Assembly: GCA_002424645.1 (NCBI GenBank)
Contig: DIKU01000130.1
Coordinates: 10,948 to 32,724, forward strand
Source: Pelobacter sp. UBA5610
GTDB taxonomy: Bacteria > Desulfobacterota > Desulfuromonadia > Desulfuromonadales > Syntrophotaleaceae
Reading direction: 5' to 3'
Length of the DNA stretch: 21,777 nt
Shown in pieces: positions 7,847-13,570 of this stretch (position 1 is its first letter; each line of letters begins with the position of its first letter). The notes under the pieces are model-generated. The model saw only the letters and a program-made list of their open reading frames with translations, was not told the DNA's origin and did not search any database. The position numbers and the translations under genes were made by a program.

Positions 7847-8798
7847 ATACCTCTTCCTTTATCAACGCCTCCGCCAGCTCCACATCCTCCCTGCACCCAC
7901 AAAAAAACGGACATCTTTCATCAACCTGTCTGGGCTCCAGATCAAGAATTCGCTGGCGACCGTTGGAAGCCGCGCCGCCGGCCTGCTCCATCAAAAAAGC
8001 CATGGGGTTTAGTTCAAACAGAAGTCGCAATTTGCCCTGGGGAGCATTCTGCAGATGAGGATAAAAGAAGATCCCCGTCCCCTTCATGAGTATCTGATTG
8101 AAATCCGGCACCAGGCCGCCACTGTATCGCAGCTTGACACCGTTTTCCTCCAACTGCCGAACAAACTTGTCAGTACCTGCCGTATACAGGCTTCGCAATC
8201 CTCCTGGAGCATAGATGTTGGCTTTCGGACCCATGCGGATATTACGCCGTAACAAGGTATATTCCATCAACTGATTCATACCGAATTCATGCACCCCGTT
8301 GCCGGTGGTATAAACCAGGGTTGTGCGAGGTCCATAAAGGATGTAAAGCGCTGCTGCCTGCTTATTGCCTGGCTGCATCAGATCACTGCCTTTATATATC
8401 GACACAATGGTACCGACGGCCAGATTGACGTCGACCAGCGAAGAACCATCCAGCGGGTCGTAAGCAACCGAATAGTTGCCGCTGCGGTGCGGCGCAATAA
8501 ACAGTATATCGTTGGACTCTTCGGACACCACGTTGCTAACCACCCCCGACTGCGCCAAACGCTTGCGCAGAATGCGATCCGAAAGCACATCGAGCGCCAG
8601 CTGTTCTTCTCCATACAGATTGGACGTCCCCGCGACCCCGAGGTCGCCGGTCCGGATGGAATTGACGATATACTTTGATGCCTCGGCAATTTCACAGATC
8701 AGGTGTATCAGGCGTTCATCTTCCCCATCCTCACGCAGATAACGACGCAGATCGACCTGAAACTTGGTTTTTCCCGCTTGTCCGCCACTCGCTTCCAT
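7845..8798 (-). CDS. fbp: Fructose-1,6-bisphosphatase class I
   Basis: Removes the 1-phosphate of fructose 1,6-bisphosphate in gluconeogenesis; Mg2+ dependent and cytoplasmic. The protein has 317 residues, close to the usual 330. Metal-site motifs are SEESND (92-97) and DPLDGSS (114-120). Substrate-loop sequences include GNKQAAALYILYG and the active-site signature LRLLFELNPMAFLMEQAGG (257-275; the common form has YE or FE before xNPMAF). The frame stays open to 8876, but the ATG at 8798 is preferred because GGGGAGG lies 5 bases upstream and homology begins there. It is transcribed toward korC and away from the 119-aa protein gene. Confidence 0.95.
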   Translation of the reverse strand: MEASGGQAGKTKFQVDLRRYLREDGEDERLIHLICEIAEASKYIVNSIRTGDLGVAGTSNLYGEEQLALDVLSDRILRKRLAQSGVVSNVVSEESNDILFIAPHRSGNYSVAYDPLDGSSLVDVNLAVGTIVSIYKGSDLMQPGNKQAAALYILYGPRTTLVYTTGNGVHEFGMNQLMEYTLLRRNIRMGPKANIYAPGGLRSLYTAGTDKFVRQLEENGVKLRYSGGLVPDFNQILMKGTGIFFYPHLQNAPQGKLRLLFELNPMAFLMEQAGGAASNGRQRILDLEPRQVDERCPFFCGCREDVELAEALIKEEV

Positions 8799-8877
8799 AA
8801 AAGCCTCCCCAACATGCTCTTGACATTCAAAACATCGAAGCCCAGCGGCCACGACATAGCAAGCCACCATAAACACC

Positions 8878-8905
8878 TTGACGTCCCAATTAGAGATGCT
8901 AGTAT
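8878..8905 (+). promoter_or_regulatory. Sigma-70-type promoter for the 119-aa protein gene
   Basis: TTGACG (8878-8883), a 16-base spacer, then TAGTAT (8900-8905) on the plus strand. Transcription would start near 8912, about 36 bases before the ATG at 8948. The region also lies upstream of fbp on the other strand; I see no clear fbp promoter in it. Confidence 0.5.
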
Positions 8906-8947
8906 TTTTATCATATTATCAACAATTGCCAAACTTTGGAGGTTGCC

Positions 8948-9307
8948 ATGAGCGAACAGAACGATTCCGGCGAAAAGAAAAAAACCACCACCGAAAAAAT
9001 TTGGGACTCGACCCGAAAAACGCTTCACATAGCGACCTTTCAGGCTAATAAATACAAACGCATCGTGCAAAAAAAGGTGGATTTGGCGACCGTTCACCGG
9101 AAAATCGGTGCGGCCCATAGTGATCTGGGCAAAGAAATTGACGAGCTTCGGGAAAACGGGATAATCGCCATCATGGAGACTGAAGTGGTTACCAAGCTGC
9201 TGACCAAACTCGACGATTTGAAAAACGCAGCGGCAACCCTTGAAGCCGAGATCGAGGCTATCAAACTGGAAGAAGCCCCCGAAGAAGAAATGGAAAACAA
9301 GGACTAA
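8948..9307 (+). CDS. Hypothetical protein, charged coiled-coil (119 aa)
   Basis: I do not recognise a named family. The protein has a Lys/Thr-rich N-terminus (about 1-16), a basic stretch around residues 20-45 (TRKTLHIATFQANKYKRI), then a helical region from about 45 to 105 with heptad-like Leu/Ile/Val spacing, and a very acidic tail (EEAPEEEMENK). It has no signal peptide, membrane segment or Cys. The start is the ATG at 8948, with TGGAGG (8937-8942) 5 bases before it. It has its own promoter and its own terminator, so it is a one-gene unit. The basic head, helical middle and acidic tail resemble small cytoplasmic scaffold or phasin-like proteins, but that is only resemblance. Confidence 0.75.
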   Translation: MSEQNDSGEKKKTTTEKIWDSTRKTLHIATFQANKYKRIVQKKVDLATVHRKIGAAHSDLGKEIDELRENGIIAIMETEVVTKLLTKLDDLKNAAATLEAEIEAIKLEEAPEEEMENKD

Positions 9308-9328
9308 TCATCATTGCTTCCGGTCATT

Positions 9329-9363
9329 AAAAAAGGGGAGTCCCGTTGGGAACTCCCCTTTTT
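9329..9363. terminator. Bidirectional intrinsic terminator
   Basis: An A-run (9329-9334), GGGGAGT-CCC, a short GTT loop, GGG-A-ACTCCCC and a T-run (9359-9363) form a long stem with one bulge. Because it has A on the left and T on the right, it can stop the plus-strand 119-aa gene (ends 9307) and the minus-strand 74-aa gene (ends 9380). Confidence 0.88.
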
Positions 9364-9379
9364 GCCATCACAAAAGCGG

Positions 9380-9604
9380 TCACCGCACATGCTTCAGGTG
9401 ACGCGGCACACTGTGCAGCCGTTCATTTTTATGCTCGCGATCCCACCGACGCATTGAATCCGTTTCCTGTTCCTCCACATCCGCAACATCCGCGGCATGC
9501 CGATCCATAATCTCCAGATCTTCATCCAAGCGATCCATGCGCTGAGCGATCTCAGCATCAATGTGTTTTTCAACACCCTGTTCCCTGCTTTGCTGTTTGG
9601 TCAT
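9380..9604 (-). CDS. Hypothetical small charged protein (74 aa)
   Basis: A highly hydrophilic 74-residue protein rich in Asp, Glu, Arg, Met and His (for example RMDRLDEDLEIMDRHAADVADVEE). It probably forms one long helix with a basic C-terminus. It has no Cys, signal peptide or membrane segment, and I cannot name a family. The ATG at 9604 is preferred over the upstream in-frame Met at 9652 because GGGAGG lies 4 bases before it. The evidence that it is real is its setting: a good Shine-Dalgarno, a consensus extended -10 promoter about 80 bases upstream, a leader hairpin, and a shared terminator downstream. Coding status is fairly likely; function is unknown. Confidence 0.68.
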   Translation of the reverse strand: MTKQQSREQGVEKHIDAEIAQRMDRLDEDLEIMDRHAADVADVEEQETDSMRRWDREHKNERLHSVPRHLKHVR

Positions 9605-9631
9605 AAATCCTCCCTGCTTGCGGTTACTTCT

Positions 9632-9654
9632 CGTTGCTGCACGCCGCAACAACG
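9632..9654 (-). promoter_or_regulatory. Leader hairpin of the 74-aa protein mRNA
   Basis: 9632-9640 pairs with 9646-9654 (CGTTGCTGC / GCAACAACG on the plus strand; 9 bp including one wobble in the RNA) around a 5-base loop. It lies within the predicted 5' leader, about 28 bases from the start codon and upstream of the Shine-Dalgarno. It could stabilise the mRNA. Confidence 0.5.
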
Positions 9655-9692
9655 AAACCAGAAAAACTCACCGGAACTTCGAGGATATTAAA

Positions 9693-9714
9693 ATTATAAC
9701 ACAGGCACAGCCTG
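9693..9714 (-). promoter_or_regulatory. Extended -10 promoter with adjacent palindrome
   Basis: On the minus strand the consensus extended -10 TGTTATAAT occupies 9701-9693. No good -35 is visible, as is common with extended -10 promoters. Directly upstream is the inverted repeat CAGGC-ACA-GCCTG (9702-9714), in the normal spacer region, where a regulator could bind. It would start the mRNA of the 74-aa gene near 9686. Confidence 0.55.
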
Positions 9715-9727
9715 ACATGCTTAAACA

Positions 9728-10507
9728 TCAATCGAAAGAATGATTCTTAGACTGCTGCTCTTCACACCATAACAGGGTCGCCGCAATAACGGCCAGGGGG
9801 ATGCAAAACAGCTGCATAAGTGGAATCGCCAGCAACGCCAAAACCCCCGTGGAAAACCCGAGCAAAAGCAATTTATGTTCTTTAAGATATCGATATTGAC
9901 TGGAAAAATCCGACTGTTTGCGTTCATGCACAAAACTGAGATATTCCCAGGCAAGGAAAAACAGAGTCAAAAGCAGGGTGCTGGCAGCATACAAAAATGT
10001 TCCCACCAGAGGCAACAAGTTGAGCAGCAGCAAAAGAACCATGCCAAGAATAAAAACCCCCATTTTCTTGGCCTCCACAAGCAAACTGCGCCCGCTGTCG
10101 AGCAGGACTCCTTTTAGCGTAAAAGGAATATCCGCCAGCGTTCCGGTTTGCAATTCCTCGACACGCTCCGACAGCAATCCGTTAAAGGGAGCTGCTATCA
10201 GGTTTCCGATCACGGTAAAGGTAAAAAAAACCAGCACCATCACCAGCAACACCGCAAATACCCACAAAACTCCGTAAAACAGAAGGTAATACCAGGCATC
10301 ACCCTGCGGCAAGAAATCAACGACACGGCCGAACAATTTCAAACCAAGGAAAACCGCCAGCGAAAACGTAAAGACGTTGATCAGAAAAGGGATAACCACA
10401 TACTTCAATAACCCCGGATGATGTCTTAAAAACCGCGCGGCACGCGGAAGGTAGGCTAATCCGCGAAAAAAGTCTCCCCAAACACCTATCCCCCGGCTTT
10501 CTGTCAT
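9728..10507 (-). CDS. EI24 / CysZ-like integral membrane protein
   Basis: A 259-residue inner-membrane protein. Long hydrophobic segments lie near residues 34-60, 72-100, 148-190 and 213-247. The family signature around NLIAAPFNGLLSERVEE (102-118) matches the EI24/CysZ group (CysZ carries APFNDLLAE-type sequence). Escherichia coli CysZ imports sulfate, but no cysteine or sulfate gene is near here, so a sulfate role is not shown. The ATG at 10507 follows GGAGGG at a spacing of 7-8 bases. It stands alone between two minus-strand units. A strong terminator of the upstream unit (10568-10609) separates it from the outer-membrane protein gene, so it should have its own promoter, which I could not place. 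Confidence 0.85.
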   Translation of the reverse strand: MTESRGIGVWGDFFRGLAYLPRAARFLRHHPGLLKYVVIPFLINVFTFSLAVFLGLKLFGRVVDFLPQGDAWYYLLFYGVLWVFAVLLVMVLVFFTFTVIGNLIAAPFNGLLSERVEELQTGTLADIPFTLKGVLLDSGRSLLVEAKKMGVFILGMVLLLLLNLLPLVGTFLYAASTLLLTLFFLAWEYLSFVHERKQSDFSSQYRYLKEHKLLLLGFSTGVLALLAIPLMQLFCIPLAVIAATLLWCEEQQSKNHSFD

Positions 10508-10567
10508 GACATATCCCTCCGTTTTACATCAAAGACTGTACGCCCAGCGTCAGATTTATATTTCTGC

Positions 10568-10609
10568 AAAAAAAAAGCGTCGCTCTTCATTGTACTGAAG
10601 GGCGACGCT
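10568..10609 (-). terminator. Intrinsic terminator of the glnK-amtB-outer-membrane gene unit
   Basis: 10576-10589 pairs with 10596-10609 (14 bp with one wobble, AGCGTCGC...) with a 6-base loop. On the minus strand it is followed by a run of nine T residues (10576-10568). It lies 32 bases after the outer-membrane protein stop and should end transcription firmly. Confidence 0.93.
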
Positions 10610-10641
10610 CTTGTCGATATTAGAACTGGCAAATATGGCGA

Positions 10642-11376
10642 TTAAAACGCAAAGGTCAGCGTTACACCGGCGACAGTTTCCGTATCGATAGCGTCCTTGG
10701 CAGCGGAGCAGATCGGGGTCGAAAACACGAAAGACGGGCTTATCGTGAACTGATCCGACAAGGCATAATCCATGCTGACGCTGGCTTCAACGTTATGGAA
10801 ACCGCTGAAGTCACCAACCGAGTAATCGCTATGCAGATTGTAGGAAACCAAAGCACCGAGGTTCAAGCTGAGATTTTCCATGACTTCCAAAGAATGGCTG
10901 ACATCAAAAGTGAAATACAGGCCGTCTTCTTCAGCGGCATCCCAGTCATAATACATGCTGATGGTCGGAGCAAGCAGAGTATTGACGGTGGCATTGATGA
11001 ACAGTTCGTTGGTGTCCTCAATACCCTCGAGCTGGTACCAGATATCACCAACGGTTACGGAAAGCAGGTCGCCGAAATCATGAGCGTAGCTCAGGATAAT
11101 ATCGGTTTCGGTTACTTCACCGGAATCGTAGCCTTCACCGGCATCACTCTTGATTTGCCAGTTGCTCCAGTAGCCGAGAGTCCAGCCATGAGTCGACAGA
11201 TCGGCACCGGCCTGAACAACCGGCAGGCTGCCACTGAGATCGAACCCGCGCCACAGATACTTGTCGAACACACCGACATAAGCATCGCCTTCAACTTCGA
11301 TTGCAGCACTGGCCTGAGCCACAAAACCAACCGCAAGAATTGCGGCAACCAACAACGAAACACTCCATCTTTTCAT
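10642..11376 (-). CDS. Outer-membrane beta-barrel protein (TIGR02001/TorF-like), third gene of glnK-amtB unit
   Basis: A 244-residue exported protein. The N-terminus is a clear signal peptide: MKRW, a hydrophobic core (residues 6-20), then a cleavage site around ASA (22-24). The mature part alternates hydrophobic and polar residues as in a beta-barrel and ends in Phe (LTFAF), the usual outer-membrane sorting signal. GVFDKYLWRGFDLSGSLPVVQAGADL resembles the 'SDYxxRGxSxS...Q' start of the TIGR02001 family of uncharacterised proteobacterial proteins. The ATG at 11376 is chosen over an upstream Met at 11448 because of the signal peptide and the GGAGGAGGAG just before it. It follows amtB by 75 bases, across a hairpin. 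A pore or sensor role in nitrogen limitation is inferred from context. Confidence 0.8.
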   Translation of the reverse strand: MKRWSVSLLVAAILAVGFVAQASAAIEVEGDAYVGVFDKYLWRGFDLSGSLPVVQAGADLSTHGWTLGYWSNWQIKSDAGEGYDSGEVTETDIILSYAHDFGDLLSVTVGDIWYQLEGIEDTNELFINATVNTLLAPTISMYYDWDAAEEDGLYFTFDVSHSLEVMENLSLNLGALVSYNLHSDYSVGDFSGFHNVEASVSMDYALSDQFTISPSFVFSTPICSAAKDAIDTETVAGVTLTFAF

Positions 11377-11406
11377 AATAAATCTCCTCCTCCTTGAAAA
11401 GTCCTT

Positions 11407-11433
11407 CCCGGACGGCAACCATTGCCGTCCGGG
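11407..11433 (-). promoter_or_regulatory. Intercistronic hairpin between amtB and the outer-membrane gene
   Basis: 11407-11418 (CCCGGACGGCAA) pairs perfectly with 11422-11433 around a 3-base loop, a 12-bp GC-rich stem. It lies 19 bases after the amtB stop and about 30 bases before the next ATG. It is followed on the minus strand by AAGGACTTTT, not a proper T-run, so it is more likely a partial terminator or an RNA-stability element than a full stop. Confidence 0.65.
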
Positions 11434-11451
11434 CAAAGGCATCATCAATCA

Positions 11452-12804
11452 TTATTTAGCAGCGCCGTTCACATTTTCCTGACCGGGAGAGAACACCGTA
11501 CCAAGACGAATCGTCTGGAAGTCAGGGTATGCCGTAGCACCGTGCTCACAGTAATCGAGACCGGCCATTTCCTCTTCCTTGGAAACGCGCATACCGATGA
11601 CCAGGTCGATCAGTTTGAACATGATAAGGCCAACACCGAAAGCAAAGACAAAGCAGGCGCCGATGCCGGTCAGCTGAACACCAACCGTCTTAAGGGAGAA
11701 GCCGGCAGAATCGAACAGACCTGCAGCAAGGGTACCCCACGCACCGCAAACACCGTGGACCGAGATCGCACCGACAGGGTCGTCAATCCGGATTTTGTCA
11801 AAGAACAGTACCGCGAACAGAACCAATACACCGGCGATGGCGCCGATAATAACGGCCGACAGGGGGGTGACATTGGCACAACCGGCCGTTATGCCGACCA
11901 GACCGGCCAGTGCGCCGTTCATGGTCATACCGATATCGCTTTTGCCGTATTTCAGCCAGGTAGCGCCCATGGCGGTACAAGCACCGGCAGCAGCGGCCAG
12001 GGTAGTGGTGACGGCGATCAGGGCGATGGAAGTATCACCCACGGTGGTGGAACCGGGGTTAAATCCGTACCAGCCGAACCACAACAGGAACACACCCAGG
12101 GCAGCAAGGGGCATATTGTGACCGGGAATCGGCTTAACCTTGCCATCCTTGCCGAACTTGCCAATACGGGGGCCTACAACGATGGCGCCTGCCAGCGCGA
12201 GCCAGCCACCCATGGAGTGAACCACGGTCGAACCGGCGAAGTCGATGAATCCAAGGCCTTCCAACCAACCGCTGCCATGGTACAAGCTACCCCAGGCCCA
12301 GCCGCCAAAAATGGGATAAATAAAGGCCGAAACAAGGGCCGAATAAACCAGGTAAGCGCTGAACTTGGTGCGCTCGGCGACAGCACCGGAAATGATGGTG
12401 GCTGCGGTCGCGGCGAACACGGTCTGAAACATCCAGAAAGCGTAGTTCCAGGCTTCCGCATCTCCGGTAGCGCCACCGAAGAAAAAGTCGGTGGTGCCAA
12501 AAAAGCCGTTGGTGGTGCCGAACATCAGGCCGAAACCAACCGCCCAGAAGGCGATAGCACCGACGGAGAAATCCATCAGGTTTTTCATCAGAATGTTGCA
12601 GGCGTTCTTGGCGCGGGTAAAGCCGACTTCCACCATGGCAAACCCGGCCTGCATGATAAAGACCATGAATCCGGCAATCAGAGTCCAGACAAAGTTCAGA
12701 TTATTCTGCACTGTTTCTGCAGTAAGGGGTACATCTTCGGCCAATGCGACAACCGGTAAAGCCAGCAGCAGGCCGGCGCCCAAAATACTTGCCCACTTTT
12801 TCAT
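11452..12804 (-). CDS. amtB: Ammonium transporter AmtB
   Basis: Inner-membrane ammonium channel of 450 residues with an N-terminal signal-like segment (1-22) and eleven further hydrophobic spans. The signature DFAGSTVVHSMGG (188-200) contains the first pore His (H196); the second is H350 in GAISVHGVCGAWGT. FQTVFAATAATI (126-137) holds the Phe gate region, and DPVGAISVHG is typical of the family. The length and cytoplasmic C-tail are normal. AGGAGGA lies just before the ATG. It starts 36 bases after glnK, the usual order, which lets GlnK block the channel when ammonium is plentiful. It should be transcribed from the sigma-54 promoter upstream of glnK. Confidence 0.97.
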   Translation of the reverse strand: MKKWASILGAGLLLALPVVALAEDVPLTAETVQNNLNFVWTLIAGFMVFIMQAGFAMVEVGFTRAKNACNILMKNLMDFSVGAIAFWAVGFGLMFGTTNGFFGTTDFFFGGATGDAEAWNYAFWMFQTVFAATAATIISGAVAERTKFSAYLVYSALVSAFIYPIFGGWAWGSLYHGSGWLEGLGFIDFAGSTVVHSMGGWLALAGAIVVGPRIGKFGKDGKVKPIPGHNMPLAALGVFLLWFGWYGFNPGSTTVGDTSIALIAVTTTLAAAAGACTAMGATWLKYGKSDIGMTMNGALAGLVGITAGCANVTPLSAVIIGAIAGVLVLFAVLFFDKIRIDDPVGAISVHGVCGAWGTLAAGLFDSAGFSLKTVGVQLTGIGACFVFAFGVGLIMFKLIDLVIGMRVSKEEEMAGLDYCEHGATAYPDFQTIRLGTVFSPGQENVNGAAK

Positions 12805-12840
12805 GTCTATCTTCCTCCTTGTTGTGTTGCAAATAGCGGC

Positions 12841-13179
12841 TTAAAGGGCTTCCGGGCCGGTTTCACCGGTACGAATGCGAACCGTCTGCTCGATATCGTA
12901 GACAAAAATCTTACCGTCACCGATGGTCCCGGTCTGAGCTGCATTCCGAACGATATTGACGACTTCGTTAACCCGTTCAGCAGGAATGACCAACTCCACC
13001 TTGATTTTGGGAATGAAGTCGATCTGATACTCGGCTCCACGATAAAGCTCGGTATGACCCTTCTGCCGGCCAAAGCCTCGCACCTCACTGACCGTCATGC
13101 CGCTGATCCCCATATCGGCCAGGGCTTCCTTGACGTCTTCCAGTTTGAAAGGCTTGATGATGCATTCGATCTTTTTCAT
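12841..13179 (-). CDS. glnK: Nitrogen regulatory protein PII (GlnK)
   Basis: A 112-residue PII trimer subunit that senses 2-oxoglutarate, ATP/ADP and glutamine status and gates AmtB. The T-loop is 37-55 with the uridylylation site Tyr51 in ELYRGAEY. The C-terminal signature TGTIGDGKIFV (83-93) is complete. AAAGGAGA lies before the ATG. Called GlnK rather than GlnB because it is first in a unit with amtB and has a -24/-12 promoter. The 5' leader is long (about 140 bases). Confidence 0.96.
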   Translation of the reverse strand: MKKIECIIKPFKLEDVKEALADMGISGMTVSEVRGFGRQKGHTELYRGAEYQIDFIPKIKVELVIPAERVNEVVNIVRNAAQTGTIGDGKIFVYDIEQTVRIRTGETGPEAL

Positions 13180-13218
13180 CCGTTTGTCTCCTTTGACGCC
13201 TCTGGTGAAGAGGATCGG

Positions 13219-13248
13219 GGTGGCGGGTTTCCGGAAAGAACCGCCACC
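13219..13248 (-). promoter_or_regulatory. Leader hairpin of the glnK mRNA
   Basis: 13219-13226 pairs with 13241-13248 (GGTGGCGG / CCGCCACC on the plus strand), an 8-bp GC stem that can gain two pairs past a bulge. It is inside the predicted leader, about 30 bases upstream of the glnK Shine-Dalgarno, with no T-run after it. Confidence 0.5.
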
Positions 13249-13333
13249 ATGGTGTTACAGGTCGGCCAAGCCATACCTGCTTAAAAAATTGAATTCCCTC
13301 CAAGGGATTGGCGTGCGCACGTTTTCCTTTATC

Positions 13334-13348
13334 GCACATGTCGTACCA
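13334..13348 (-). promoter_or_regulatory. Sigma-54 (-24/-12) promoter of glnK-amtB
   Basis: On the minus strand TGGTACG-ACAT-GTGC keeps the invariant GG and GC exactly 10 bases apart (consensus TGGCAcg-N4-TTGC). Transcription should start near 13322, giving a leader of about 140 bases. RpoN with an NtrC-type activator is the known control of glnK-amtB in many bacteria. Upstream, TGTAA-N10-TTACA (13362-13381) and the imperfect TGGCC-N8-GGGCA (13400-13417) are the only symmetric candidates for activator sites that I see. Confidence 0.75.
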
Positions 13349-13499
13349 AATTTATCTTTAGTGTAATTTCAAGTAGTTACAAATTGTCATTAGAAAAAAT
13401 GGCCTATTTTTTGGGCAAACTGAACGAAAAATCCTGCGTCTGATTATTTTTTACCCATCACGGGCAAAGTTTCAGTGCAAGCAGGCAAATAGCGCCCAT

Positions 13500-13530
13500 A
13501 AAAAAAGGCATGGACCCGAAAGTCCATGCC
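13500..13530 (-). terminator. Intrinsic terminator of the Lon-like protease gene
   Basis: 13507-13515 (GGCATGGAC) pairs with 13522-13530 (GTCCATGCC), 9 bp with a 6-base loop, followed on the minus strand by seven T residues (13506-13500). It lies 40 bases after the protease stop. In the 391-base gene-free stretch 13180-13570, this terminator, the glnK promoter, its leader hairpin and the two inverted repeats noted there are all that I see. Confidence 0.92.
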
Positions 13531-13570
13531 AGAATGTGTTGTTTGCTGCCCTGCGTCAGCCCCCGGCAGC

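Noticed and set aside
11422..12759. 445-codon open frame on the plus strand
   Set aside because: It is antisense to amtB and overlaps the outer-membrane gene junction; the sequence is repetitive Gly/Thr/Gln/His/Asn with no domain. It is a shadow of amtB.
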